A DNA stretch of 41,563 nucleotides from Nodosilinea sp. LEGE 07298 (GCF_015207265.1 NZ_JADEXE010000020.1:1-41563), one strand, 5' to 3'; positions 8,527 to 17,533 are shown, numbered from the stretch's first letter. The notes: generated by a model not told the origin, from the sequence alone. Made by a program: numbers and translations.

Positions 8527-8828
8527 AGCATCCTTGGGAGCAGTACAGCAGCGTTACTATCCGAGGCCTGGTAGCCCTCTGCAAGCGCCGCAAAATTGCA
8601 GCTAGGCAGGCAGAAACTACCAACACCGAACGTTGTCACCACTAAACTCGGTGCAACTGAGGCCACTATGAGTGCATTCTGAGAAATCGTTGAGACGACG
8701 ACGGTGCGATAGCGTATATCCACAGATGCAGGCGCTACTGGTCCCTGAATACTTTAGAGAAACAGGCAGCATTCCCCTCTCACAACGGCCTGCTGCCAAC
8801 CCCTTCGCTCAGCAAAAGGATGACTGCT
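8527..8828. other. Divergent intergenic region
   Basis: About 300 bases between the YHS paralogue and the small secreted protein. It must hold both promoters. I see no convincing -35/-10 pair, RNA gene or conserved operator. Confidence 0.4.
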
Positions 8829-9230
8829 ATGGCCACGCGATCGCACTTTGCTCTAGTCGTTCTCAGCGTTCTAACCACCGCTGCCCTTGCTTCTACCGCC
8901 GCCAGTGCCCGCCCTGGGCAAGGGCAGGGGCCTCGCCCTCAACCGAGTTCGCCGCTGGTACAGGCGGTGGAGCAGGTTGAGTCTGTCGCCGTCTCTGTCG
9001 AAATGCCTGACGTTGCGGTTGAAACCCCCGAGGCCGCTGTCGAAACCTCTGAAGCAGAGGAGCAAGAGAGCCTGCCTTTCCATGGCCCTGCGGCTCAAGC
9101 CCCCGCCGAAAATCTTCGAAATTTGCCGTTCGGTCTTCAGCGTCGAGTTGACAATGGGCATGGCCTGACCCCCGGCTTGCAGAGGCAGATGGACAGTGGC
9201 CGTGGCCTACCCTCTGGGTTGAATCGGTAA
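8829..9230 (+). CDS. Small secreted protein with LPxGL-type C-terminal repeats
   Basis: A 133-residue protein of unknown function. It has a signal peptide (about 1-25, ending STAASA), an acidic Val/Glu-rich middle with repeated VETPEA/VETSEA, and a C-terminus of two and a half 14-residue repeats, LPFGLQRRVDNGHG then LTPGLQRQMDSGRG then LPSGLNR. Similar LPPGL-G-LPPGL motifs occur at the ends of several bacterial envelope proteins. I choose ATG 8829 because AAAAGGA (8814-8820) is well spaced from it and overlaps the alternative ATG at 8820. It has its own hairpin terminator downstream. Confidence 0.65.
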   Translation: MATRSHFALVVLSVLTTAALASTAASARPGQGQGPRPQPSSPLVQAVEQVESVAVSVEMPDVAVETPEAAVETSEAEEQESLPFHGPAAQAPAENLRNLPFGLQRRVDNGHGLTPGLQRQMDSGRGLPSGLNR

Positions 9231-9234
9231 ATTC

Positions 9235-9266
9235 CTCAATCGCTCAATCGCTCAATCGCTCAATCG
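9235..9266 (+). repeat. Four perfect tandem copies of the octamer CTCAATCG
   Basis: CTCAATCG is repeated four times without error directly after the stop of the small secreted gene, then degenerates (CTAACTCA). Such short arrays are prone to slippage; no function is evident. Confidence 0.9.
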
Positions 9267-9274
9267 CTAACTCA

Positions 9275-9333
9275 GGGACCGGGTTGTTTGGGACTGACCA
9301 CCAGTGTGGTGGCACCTCTAGCAACCCGGTCCC
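9275..9333. terminator. Long nested hairpin, probable bidirectional terminator
   Basis: GGGACCGGGTTG (9275-9286) pairs perfectly with CAACCCGGTCCC (9322-9333). Inside, CCACCA (9298-9303) pairs with TGGTGG (9307-9312). Only TTT follows on the plus strand. It sits between two convergent genes (ends 9230 and 9376), so it probably stops transcription from both sides. Confidence 0.6.
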
Positions 9334-9375
9334 TTTGGCGTGAACCTTGAACCTCGGCCCCTTTGGCCTAGAGCC

Positions 9376-11667
9376 TTACTGAGGATTGACGCGCACCCGA
9401 GCAAACTTGAGGCCGCTAACCCCCTGCAAAGGCTCTACCGTGCCCCGCTCTATCGAGCTATCCACAATACCTTCGCGGTGCAGGTAACGCAGGTAGCGCT
9501 CGTACTCCTGCCACTCTTCTGTGGTGGAGTAGACCACCGTTAGCATGCCGGGCTGGGTAATGCGATCGCCCGTCTCCGCGTCGCAGGCTTTATCAATGCG
9601 CTTTTTGACAATTTCGTAGCGGGTATCGCGGGTGCCCCGTACGTCAAACAACCGCTCGCTGGTATCGTCGTGGACGATATCGACGGTAAACGCCTGCACC
9701 AGCACCAGGTGGGTGAGCGTCATGTCGGTGTCGTAGGCGGCTTTGAGGGCAAACCCCTGGCGAGCGCAGTCGCACACCGCTCGCAGCTGCTCATAGCGCA
9801 GCGACTTGAGCTGAAACTCAGTAAAGGTTGAGTCAATGGATTGACCCGCATAGATCATGTGGTCAATGCCGTCGGTGGCCTCTAGGTCGCAGTAGTGGGC
9901 GGTAATGGCCTGCATCGACTCCTGCCACTGGGTCCAGGTGTCGCGCAGCAGCCCGTTGATGTGACCAATGGTTTCGTCGTATATGGCCCGAGCGGCGTAG
10001 ACGCAGCCGTGTTCGGTATCAATGGCCGCCCGGTACTGAGCGATCGCTCCTTCGGCCTCCGCACTGTGCTGGGCAAAATAGGGGAAATGCCCCTCCACCT
10101 CCCGCTGTAGATAGCGCAACAGGGTGACTTCAGCATCTACCGTTACCCCGTCTTCTAAATTGGCAACGTGGTCGGCTAAATCAAGGGCTAGCTGACCCAC
10201 CAGGGCATTGTTTACCGCCTGGTCAGCGGCTTCAACGACTGCTAGAGCCAGACGAAACTGGGTCAGCAGATCCTTTTGAATGGCTCGATTGCGCTCATCT
10301 GACGAGCCGCGAATGTCAGAGATGCCGTAGAGCGGATATACGCTTTCAAACACAACCGGGGCAGAGGGCAGACCCAGGCTGAGGCGCTCGGCCTCCTGTT
10401 CAAACCGCCACCGCACCGAGGGGTGAATATTGGTAAAGCGGTCTTGAACGCTGTGGCGCATGGCCGCCGTCAGCGCCGGAATCAGCGTCGTGGCGCGGCT
10501 ACAGTCGGCCTGGTCAAAGGCGTGGAGCTTAGCACTGGCCAGGCCCACCAGGCCGACCATTTGGGCGGCGCTCTCCCCCAGGCGGGCAGTACGCATGACC
10601 AGGGGAATGAGGAGGAGCGATCGCGCCCCTCGTTTGAGCAAATCGACCTCGCACTGGGTAGAACAGTCGAGGCTGAGGTCGGGCACATTCACAACCTCGC
10701 GGCGCTCGGTAGCCCGCAAAAACGCCGACCCTTTGAGATCGTCTACCGCATAGATCGCGGTCTGCCACTCGGGCTGGTCGATGCCAGTGAAGAGCTGGGC
10801 CTGGTTGTCTTCAGCACTGAGCAAAAAGCTATCGGTCGCGTGAAACAGCTGTTTCATCAGCCCGTTAGCCTGCTCAAAGCGGCGCGTCCCCAATACCGAC
10901 TCATGACCCACCAGCAGTTCAATGAGCGTCTTAGAAATCTCGCGTTCGGTAACGTCAATTCCCTCAATCAGAATTTGGCCGGTAGCAGTGTAGTTGCCTG
11001 GCTTCAGGGCAGACAGCAGCAGCTTAAAGACTGGGTCTTTGCCTAAGATCTGGGTAGCAACCTGCTCGCGGCGGGGCGGCTCAGGCCAGCAGGCCGCCAG
11101 ACTGGCCTGAAGCTCGGGGGCGATCGCCGTCACCTGCAAGCCACTATCAGCGGTGCGCAGGCGCAACTCAATCTTGCGCATCTGACCCGTTTGTGAGTCG
11201 TCTAGGGCCACCACCAGCGGCTCGTGAAGCAGGCGCTTAGACACCAGATCGGCCTGCCCATAGGTGTGGCATAACACGGCGCTCAAAAAGTGTCGCCGAA
11301 ACCGCTCTTGCAGCGCCTTTTGATCGGTCGTTGAGAGGCGGTTAAAGAAACTCAGGTCGAGATGGCCTCCTTCAAGGTGAATGCCCGTTAGACGACAAAA
11401 GTATCGGTTGGCGAAGAGCACCGGATGGGCCTGAGTCGGAGCGCTGATCGTCGTGGCTACGTCCACCACCGCCATCACCAGGTGGCTGTAGTGCTGAATC
11501 AGCTCTAGCCAGGGCAATGTCGGTCGAGCAATGGTTTGATCAGGGGTCTCACCCTCCTGGCAACATCCACTGCGATCGTCCAATGTATAGGAGAGATCTA
11601 GCAGTAACCCCCCGTCAGGGTCGGCTATGCGGTCGGTGTCGATGCAGCGAGACGTTTCGTTAGCCAT
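9376..11667 (-). CDS. Large GAF-domain protein of unknown function
   Basis: A 763-residue soluble protein. The N-terminal 230 residues look PAS-like (VLFANRYFCRLTGI followed by a sensor-type pattern). A GAF-like domain spans roughly 270-430, with AIYAVDDLKGSAFLRATERREVVNVPDLS and RSLLLIPLV. The remaining 330 residues are mostly helical, with a final part (TVVYSTTEEWQEYERYLRYLHREGIV) that I do not recognise. No kinase, cyclase, phosphodiesterase or HTH output is visible, so signal output is unclear. ATG 11667 is chosen over TTG 11709 because AAGAG lies seven bases before it. It is monocistronic and divergent from ffh. GAF Cys residues for bilin attachment are not obvious. Confidence 0.7.
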   Translation of the reverse strand: MANETSRCIDTDRIADPDGGLLLDLSYTLDDRSGCCQEGETPDQTIARPTLPWLELIQHYSHLVMAVVDVATTISAPTQAHPVLFANRYFCRLTGIHLEGGHLDLSFFNRLSTTDQKALQERFRRHFLSAVLCHTYGQADLVSKRLLHEPLVVALDDSQTGQMRKIELRLRTADSGLQVTAIAPELQASLAACWPEPPRREQVATQILGKDPVFKLLLSALKPGNYTATGQILIEGIDVTEREISKTLIELLVGHESVLGTRRFEQANGLMKQLFHATDSFLLSAEDNQAQLFTGIDQPEWQTAIYAVDDLKGSAFLRATERREVVNVPDLSLDCSTQCEVDLLKRGARSLLLIPLVMRTARLGESAAQMVGLVGLASAKLHAFDQADCSRATTLIPALTAAMRHSVQDRFTNIHPSVRWRFEQEAERLSLGLPSAPVVFESVYPLYGISDIRGSSDERNRAIQKDLLTQFRLALAVVEAADQAVNNALVGQLALDLADHVANLEDGVTVDAEVTLLRYLQREVEGHFPYFAQHSAEAEGAIAQYRAAIDTEHGCVYAARAIYDETIGHINGLLRDTWTQWQESMQAITAHYCDLEATDGIDHMIYAGQSIDSTFTEFQLKSLRYEQLRAVCDCARQGFALKAAYDTDMTLTHLVLVQAFTVDIVHDDTSERLFDVRGTRDTRYEIVKKRIDKACDAETGDRITQPGMLTVVYSTTEEWQEYERYLRYLHREGIVDSSIERGTVEPLQGVSGLKFARVRVNPQ

Positions 11668-11964
11668 AGTTGCTCTTGGTGTACCCTTCACTAAAGTCTT
11701 ACAAAGCAACCTAGTAAAATTCCGCAGTAGTACTCACATCTTTGCGGAATTTCGGGAGTTTGCAGAGATTTGGTAAACGTTATCTCTGCGGTGCAACTTT
11801 AATCTACTACCCGTACCCGCCCGCTCGGGGCTAAATATTTAGTTTGTCATGAAGGTACCCAATGGCGGCGCGCCATCCTCATCCGCACGGGTTTCGCTCC
11901 TGGTTAAGGCCTTCACCCCTTAGAATAGAACTAGCGCCCCAGGATTATTCTCTTCTGTTAAACC

Positions 11965-13440
11965 ATGTTTGAAGCTCTGTCTGACCGTCTTGAATCTGCC
12001 TGGAAAAGCCTGCGTGGCCAGGACAAAATCAGCGAGTCCAATATTGATAGCGCCCTGCGTGAGGTGCGCCGCGCTCTGCTAGAGGCTGACGTCAACCTCC
12101 AGGTAATTAAAGACTTTATCGCCCAGGTAAAAGAAACCGCCCTAGGCATCGAGGTGGTGAAAGGGGTCAGCCCCGACCAGCAGTTCATCAAAGTCGTGAA
12201 CGACGAGCTGGTGCGGCTGATGGGCGACACTAATGCCCCCCTAGCCGACTCGCCCACTAAGCCCACCGTGGTGCTAATGGCGGGTCTGCAGGGTACGGGT
12301 AAAACTACCGCCACCGCCAAACTTGCCCTGCACTTGCGCAAAGAAAACCGCAGCACTCTGCTGGTAGCGACCGACGTTTACCGCCCCGCCGCCGTCGATC
12401 AGCTGGTCACCCTGGGTAAGCAAATCGACGTGCCCGTCTTTGAGCTAGGCACTGACGCTAACCCTGTCGACATCGCCCGTCAGGGGGTCGAAAAGGCCAA
12501 AGCCGACGGTATTGATACCGTGATTGTGGATACGGCGGGTCGCCTGCAAATTGACCCCAAGATGATGGGCGAGTTGGCCGACATCAAGACTGCGATTGCG
12601 CCCGACGAGGTGCTGCTGGTGGTCGATGCCATGACCGGTCAGGAAGCCGCCAACCTAACCCGCACCTTCCACGACGAGATCGGAATCACGGGTGCCATTC
12701 TGACCAAGATGGATGGTGACTCGCGTGGTGGTGCTGCCCTCTCAGTACGGCAGATTTCGGGCCAGCCAATTAAGTTTATTGGCGTGGGCGAAAAGGTAGA
12801 GGCGCTGCAGCCCTTCTACCCCGAGCGGATGGCCTCCCGCATTTTGGGTATGGGCGATGTGCTCACCTTGGTCGAAAAAGCCCAGGAAGCCGTTGACATC
12901 GGTGATGCCGAAAAACTACAGCAGAAAATTCTTGAAGCCGAGTTTGACTTCGACGATTTTCTCAAGCAGATGCGCTTCATGAAGAGCATGGGCTCGCTGG
13001 GCGGCATCATGAAGCTGATCCCCGGCATAGGCAAGCAAATTACCGGGGACATGCTGGAGCAGGGCGAAGTACAGCTCAAACGCTGCGAAGCCATGATCAA
13101 CTCCATGACTACCCAGGAGCGCAAACAACCCAATTTGCTCTCCAGTTCGCCCAGTCGCCGCCGCCGCATTGCCAAAGGCTCGGGCCACCAGGAAAAAGAT
13201 GTGGGCAAGCTGGTCAGCGACTTTACCAAAATGCGAACCATGATGCAGCAGATGGGGCGCGGCGGCGGCCTGCCGGGGATGGGTGGTGGTATGCCCGGTA
13301 TGGGCGGCGGTATGCCGGGGATGGGCGGCGGTATGCCGGGGCTACCGGGCATGGGCGGTGGGGCTCAGCCCGGCTTTCGCGCCCCCAGCAATAAAAAGCA
13401 AAAGAGCCAGAAAAAAAAGAAAGGCTTTGGCCAGCTTTAA
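11965..13440 (+). CDS. ffh: Signal recognition particle protein Ffh (SRP54)
   Basis: GTPase of the signal recognition particle that binds 4.5S RNA and the signal sequences of membrane proteins. The 491-residue protein has the N domain (1-90), the G domain with GLQGTGKTTATAKLA (near 106), DVYRPAAVDQL, VDTAGRLQ and TKMDGDSRGGAALS, then the Met-rich M domain from about 320. The C-terminus is a Gly/Met tail (MGGGMPG repeats) and a lysine-rich end, as usual in cyanobacteria. A TAGAAT box at 11921-11926 could be the -10. The ATG at 11965 matches family starts (MFEALSDRLE). Identification is firm. Confidence 0.98.
   Translation: MFEALSDRLESAWKSLRGQDKISESNIDSALREVRRALLEADVNLQVIKDFIAQVKETALGIEVVKGVSPDQQFIKVVNDELVRLMGDTNAPLADSPTKPTVVLMAGLQGTGKTTATAKLALHLRKENRSTLLVATDVYRPAAVDQLVTLGKQIDVPVFELGTDANPVDIARQGVEKAKADGIDTVIVDTAGRLQIDPKMMGELADIKTAIAPDEVLLVVDAMTGQEAANLTRTFHDEIGITGAILTKMDGDSRGGAALSVRQISGQPIKFIGVGEKVEALQPFYPERMASRILGMGDVLTLVEKAQEAVDIGDAEKLQQKILEAEFDFDDFLKQMRFMKSMGSLGGIMKLIPGIGKQITGDMLEQGEVQLKRCEAMINSMTTQERKQPNLLSSSPSRRRRIAKGSGHQEKDVGKLVSDFTKMRTMMQQMGRGGGLPGMGGGMPGMGGGMPGMGGGMPGLPGMGGGAQPGFRAPSNKKQKSQKKKKGFGQL
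13279..13341 (+). repeat. Three in-frame 21-bp repeats (MGGGMPG) in ffh
   Basis: Units 13279-13299, 13300-13320 and 13321-13341 each encode MGGGMPG and differ only at a few third positions. A partial unit LPGMGGG follows. Gly/Met tails are common in Ffh M domains. Confidence 0.9.
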
Positions 13441-13506
13441 AGCAACGGCTGCTCTGGCTGGTCAAGCCTTTGTTTGCGCTTACTCTTGCGGCTCATGCGA
13501 TCGCTG

Positions 13507-15855
13507 CTACAGATTCAAATCCGGCACAGACAAAACCTCTACAGGCTGCCCCTGACACACTGTCGCCCGCACAGCCTCGATCGCCCATAGGGTCGCCTCT
13601 GGGGTTGCCGGTAGGGCCAGGGGCACGTAGTCGGCACGGCCAAAGGCGGCGACGGCGGCGCGAATTGCTTCCCGCACTGACATGGCTAGCATAAAGGGAG
13701 GTTCGCCCACGGCTTTGCTGCCGTAGATGACGCCATCCTGGGCGGCGCGCTCCAGCAGGTGCACGGTGAACTGCTCAGGCACTTCGCTGATGGTGGGGAT
13801 TTTGTAGGTGCTGGGGGCAAAGGTGCGCAGGCGGCCTTCGCCGTCCCACACCAGTTCTTCCATGGTCAGCCAGCCCATGCCCTGCACAAAGGCTCCTTCG
13901 ATCTGACCCTTATCCACTAAAGGATTGAGCGATTCGCCGACGTCGTGGACAATATCGACCTGGCGCAGTTTAAAGGTGCCGGTAAAGCCGTCGACCTCGA
14001 CCTCCGACACAGCGGCACCGTAGGCGAAGTAGTAGAAGGGGCGACCTTTGCCAAGCTTTGGATTCCAAAAGATGTTGGGGGTACGGTAGAAGCCGGTGGC
14101 CGAAAGGCTAATGCGTTCGCTGTAGGTCTGGGTGACAACTTCATCAAAGGTGATCCGGGCGCTGGGGTAGGTGCGGCAGTAGATCCAGTCATTTTCGAAG
14201 ACCATGTCTTCGGGGGCATCGAGGTTGAGCATGCGGACGGCGACCCCGGCGAGGCGATCGCGCAGCGTTTTGCAGGCATCCTTCACCGCCTGGCCGTTCA
14301 GGTCAGACCCGCTGGAGGCGGCGGTAGCTGAGGTGTTGGGCACCTTGTCGGTGCTGGTGTGCATCATGCGCAGGCGATCGCTCTTGACCCCCAGCGCTTT
14401 GGCAGCGACCTGAATCATTTTGGTGTGCAGGCCCTGGCCCATCTCGGTGCCGCCGTGATTGAGCTGAATGCTGCCGTCGGTGTAGATCAGCACCAGCGCC
14501 CCGGCCTGGTTGTAGGTGACTTTGTTGAAGGAAATGCCGAATTTGACTGGGGTAATGGCAAGGCCGCGCTTTTTGTAGGGGCTGGTTTCGTTGAAGGCGG
14601 CGATCGCCGCTCGCCGCCCCATGTAGTCGGCTCCTTCCTTGGCCTCTTGCCAAACGCGGGCAATGCGGTTGTCAACGATGTCCTGGTCGTAGTGGGTGCG
14701 GTTGGTATCGCCCTCGCCGTGGTAGAAGTTGCGCTCGCGCACCAGATCGGGGGGCAGGTTGAGGGTGCGGGCAATGCGATCGACCACCTCTTCAATCACG
14801 ATCATGCCCTGGGGACCGCCGAAGCCGCGATAGGCGGTGTTCGACACCCGGTTGGTTTTGGCGATGCGGCCCTCCACTACCAGGTTGGGCACGTAGTAGG
14901 CATTATCGACGTGCAGCATGGCCCGGCCCAGCACCGGGGGCGATAGATCGAGGCTCCAACCGCCGTCCGCTACCAGGGTGGCGTTCATGGCCGTAATCGT
15001 GCCGTCGTTGTTGAAGCCAACTTCGTACTGGCCCAAAAAGCCGTGGCGCTTGCCGGTAATTAGCATGTCGTGGTGACGGCGCAGGCGGCAGCGGGCGGGC
15101 CTGCCGGTTTTGTAGGTAGCCAGGGCCGCCGCCGAGGCAAAGGGGTTGGCTTGAGATTCTTTACCGCCAAAGCCGCCGCCCATGCGCAGGCAGGTACAGA
15201 CCACCCGGTTCTTAGGCACGCCCAGCACGCGAGCGACCACCTCCTGGGTTTCGGTGGGATGCTGGGTGGAGGCATACACCTGGATGTTGCCTTCGCCATC
15301 GGGCACCACCCAGCTGGTTTGGGTTTCGAGGTAGAAGTGGTCTTGGCCGCCGATTTCGATTTCGCCCGCAAAGGTGTGTTCGGCCTCGGCGATCGCCGCA
15401 TCGGGGTTACCCCGACGAATGAACTGGGGGTCGTTGTGGTAGCTATGGGCTGCGATCGCCTCCTTTACGGTCTTAATCGCGGGCAGCGGCTCGTACTCCA
15501 CTACAATCTTTGCCGCTGCTTCCCGAGCTGCGGCCTCAGTCTCACCCACGGCCCAGGCGACCACCTGGCCGTAGTAGCTCACCTCATCGGTGGGCAGCAG
15601 CACCTCGTCGTGGACAATTACTCCGGTGTTGTTTTCCCCCGGCACGTCGGCAGCGGTCAGTACCGTGACACAGCCCGCGATCGCCAGCGCTGGGGCGACA
15701 TCCAGATTGGTAATTTTGGCCCTGGCGTGGGGCGAGAGCACGGGATACAGCGACAGCATCCCCGCCGGTTCGCGCTGGTCGTCAGTGTAGACGGCGGTGC
15801 CGCTGACGTGGGCGACGGCGCTTTCGTGGTGTTTGGGCTTGCCGACTGGACTCAT
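13507..15855 (-). CDS. xdhB: Xanthine dehydrogenase, molybdopterin-binding subunit
   Basis: Catalytic subunit that oxidises hypoxanthine and xanthine to urate at a molybdenum cofactor. The 782-residue length matches XdhB. The motif GGGFGGKE carries the substrate Glu (bovine Glu802 equivalent), and SNTAYRGFGGPQG carries the Arg equivalent to bovine Arg880; both are kept in true xanthine dehydrogenases and changed in aldehyde oxidases. GQGLHTKMIQVAA and the C-terminal GEPPFMLA with the catalytic Glu are present. AAGAGG precedes the ATG by seven bases. It follows xdhA on the same strand after a 217-base gap that holds repeats. No xdhC maturation factor lies nearby. Confidence 0.94.
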   Translation of the reverse strand: MSPVGKPKHHESAVAHVSGTAVYTDDQREPAGMLSLYPVLSPHARAKITNLDVAPALAIAGCVTVLTAADVPGENNTGVIVHDEVLLPTDEVSYYGQVVAWAVGETEAAAREAAAKIVVEYEPLPAIKTVKEAIAAHSYHNDPQFIRRGNPDAAIAEAEHTFAGEIEIGGQDHFYLETQTSWVVPDGEGNIQVYASTQHPTETQEVVARVLGVPKNRVVCTCLRMGGGFGGKESQANPFASAAALATYKTGRPARCRLRRHHDMLITGKRHGFLGQYEVGFNNDGTITAMNATLVADGGWSLDLSPPVLGRAMLHVDNAYYVPNLVVEGRIAKTNRVSNTAYRGFGGPQGMIVIEEVVDRIARTLNLPPDLVRERNFYHGEGDTNRTHYDQDIVDNRIARVWQEAKEGADYMGRRAAIAAFNETSPYKKRGLAITPVKFGISFNKVTYNQAGALVLIYTDGSIQLNHGGTEMGQGLHTKMIQVAAKALGVKSDRLRMMHTSTDKVPNTSATAASSGSDLNGQAVKDACKTLRDRLAGVAVRMLNLDAPEDMVFENDWIYCRTYPSARITFDEVVTQTYSERISLSATGFYRTPNIFWNPKLGKGRPFYYFAYGAAVSEVEVDGFTGTFKLRQVDIVHDVGESLNPLVDKGQIEGAFVQGMGWLTMEELVWDGEGRLRTFAPSTYKIPTISEVPEQFTVHLLERAAQDGVIYGSKAVGEPPFMLAMSVREAIRAAVAAFGRADYVPLALPATPEATLWAIEAVRATVCQGQPVEVLSVPDLNL

Positions 15856-15898
15856 GGAATACCTCTTAGCAATTGTGAATTGGCGATTTTAGATTTTA

Positions 15899-16030
15899 GG
15901 TAGGGTGGGCACTGCCCACCAAAATCCTTAGGCAGAATCACCAGCATTGGGCAGAAACTAGGCTGATGAAGCGCAGCGTAGGGAATGGACTATCGGTTAT
16001 TATGGGAACGGTGGGCACTGCCCACCCTAC
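15899..16030. repeat. MITE-like inverted pair of GTAGGGTGGGCA elements
   Basis: Copy one (15899-15920) reads outward as GGTAGGGTGGGCACTG then CCCACC. Copy two (16010-16030) is the same in inverse orientation, with C to G at the centre. Each copy is itself a hairpin (GGTGGGCA / TGCCCACC around one base). Together they look like the terminal inverted repeats of a roughly 130-bp non-autonomous element. No coding potential lies between. Confidence 0.6.
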
Positions 16031-16055
16031 GAAGACTGCCGATGGCATGGGGAAC

Positions 16056-16076
16056 GATGGGCTGTGCCCACCCTAG
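16056..16076 (-). repeat. Third GTGGGCA repeat copy, overlapping the xdhA stop codon
   Basis: Read on the minus strand this is CTAGGGTGGGCACAGCCCAT, same orientation as copy two. Its first bases supply the TAG stop of xdhA (16073-16075), suggesting that a repeat insertion reset the 3' end of that gene. Confidence 0.6.
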
Positions 16077-17533
16077 GAAAACTCCACGAAGAATTTTTCG
16101 AACAAATTCACCACCAGGCGCTTGCGGTACTCGGCGCTGCCGCGCAGGTCGGTGAGAGGGGTAAAGGCCTCTTGCAGAATAGGCTTTGCGGATTGAATGG
16201 TCTCCATTGTCCAGGGTTGGCCAATTAGGAAGTCTTCGACTGCGATCGCCCTAGCTGGGGTCGCCGCCACCCCGCCGTAGCCCAACCGGGCGTGGAGAAT
16301 TTGATTGCTGCTATCTACATCCACCACAAACGCTGCTGCGACAATGCTGATGTCGTCGGTACCGCGCTTGCCAATTTTGTAGGATTGCGCCAGCCGCCGC
16401 GCTGTCCCCGCTGTCGGTGCTTTAGGAATTTGGACGGAGACAATAACTTCGCCCGGTTGCAGCTCAGTCTGGCGGTAGCCCGTGAAGAAGTTTGCTAAAG
16501 GCAGCGTTCTTTCGCCCCCAGGCCCAGCCAGTTTCAAAATTGCATCCAGCGACAGCAGCACTGGGGGCAGATCGCCAATCGGGGAAGCGGTGCCGATGTT
16601 GCCGCCCAGGGTGGCCCGGTTGCGCACCTGGCGAGCGGCAAACCAGTGAATCATTTCATCCAGGCTGGGGAAAATGCCGTGCAGGTTAGCCTCGATGTGG
16701 CTGAGGGGCACCGCCGCGCCGATTTCGACGTAGTCCTCGGTTTGGTGAATTTGCTTGAGTTCTGCGATCGCCTCCAGCGAAATCAACACCGGATATTGCT
16801 GCCGGTGCCAGCTCATCTCCAGGCCCAGGTCCGTCGCCCCGGCAACTAGCGTAGCGTCGGGGTGCTGCAGCAACAGGTCAAGGACTTCAGAGAGTTGAGT
16901 GGGGCGGTAGAACCGCTCGCTGTGGCCGTTGTTTTGCGTGGTGTAGGCCAGGGGCAGCAGTTCTGTCGTGGCAGAGACCAGCTGTTCTGAGAATTGGTCC
17001 TGAATAGTGGCATCGGCCACCATCTGGGCGGCGCGGCGAATGGGGATGTAGCCCGTGCAGCGGCAGAGGTTGCCCTCGACCGAGAGGTCGTCGGGGGTGC
17101 CGTCGTAGTAGGCGGCAAACAGGCTCATGATGAAGCCGGGGGTGCAGTAGCCGCACTGGGAGCCGCCGGTTTCTACCATCGCGGCCTGCACAGGATGGAG
17201 ATCGGCGGCGGTGACGGGTTCTTTCACCAGCGGGCTTTTGGGAATTTGGCAGTTGGTAATGCCGTCTGCGGTCAGCACCTGTCGCCCCGCCACCATCCCC
17301 AGGGGAATCAGGCAGCTGTTCACTGCCTGGTAGTGGGGCTGGCCATCGGCCCCCTCGCCAATTAGAGCCACGGTGCAGGCTCCGCAGTCGCCGTCGCCGC
17401 AGCCTTCTTTGGTACCGGCTCGCCCGCTCAGGCGCAGGTACTCCAGCAGGGTCATCGCGGGGGAGAAATCTTTTACGGAGACCGGCTCTCCATTAATCGC
17501 AAAACTGAGTTGAACGTCGAGTTGTTGAGTCAC
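16073..17533 (-). CDS. xdhA: Xanthine dehydrogenase, iron-sulfur/FAD subunit
   Basis: Electron-transfer subunit carrying two 2Fe-2S clusters and FAD, passing electrons from the molybdenum site to NAD+. The 486-residue protein has the plant-type cluster EGCGDGDCGACTV (near 43-55), the second cluster CGYCTPGFIMSL with GNLCRCTGY (near 120-165), and the FAD domain from about 205 with LVAGATDLGLE and GNIGTASPIGDLPP. The start is GTG at 17533, giving the family N-terminus. No Shine-Dalgarno is visible; a TATATAAAT segment lies just upstream at about 17539-17547, so the mRNA leader may be very short. The stop codon lies in a repeat element. Confidence 0.94.
   Translation of the reverse strand: MTQQLDVQLSFAINGEPVSVKDFSPAMTLLEYLRLSGRAGTKEGCGDGDCGACTVALIGEGADGQPHYQAVNSCLIPLGMVAGRQVLTADGITNCQIPKSPLVKEPVTAADLHPVQAAMVETGGSQCGYCTPGFIMSLFAAYYDGTPDDLSVEGNLCRCTGYIPIRRAAQMVADATIQDQFSEQLVSATTELLPLAYTTQNNGHSERFYRPTQLSEVLDLLLQHPDATLVAGATDLGLEMSWHRQQYPVLISLEAIAELKQIHQTEDYVEIGAAVPLSHIEANLHGIFPSLDEMIHWFAARQVRNRATLGGNIGTASPIGDLPPVLLSLDAILKLAGPGGERTLPLANFFTGYRQTELQPGEVIVSVQIPKAPTAGTARRLAQSYKIGKRGTDDISIVAAAFVVDVDSSNQILHARLGYGGVAATPARAIAVEDFLIGQPWTMETIQSAKPILQEAFTPLTDLRGSAEYRKRLVVNLFEKFFVEFS

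Noticed and set aside
8104-8574. Plus-strand and other-frame ORFs over the NPCASA array, coding Gly/Thr/Ile or Ala/Leu/Gln repeats
   Set aside because: Any frame stays open in an 18-base array lacking stops. The minus-strand frame has the signal peptide, Shine-Dalgarno and YHS domain.
14359-15903. Long plus-strand ORFs opposite xdhB
   Set aside because: High-GC antisense shadows of the conserved XdhB frame.
16073-17533. Carbon monoxide dehydrogenase or aldehyde oxidase instead of xanthine dehydrogenase
   Set aside because: The FeS and FAD domains are fused in one subunit and the partner keeps both purine-site residues, as in XDH.
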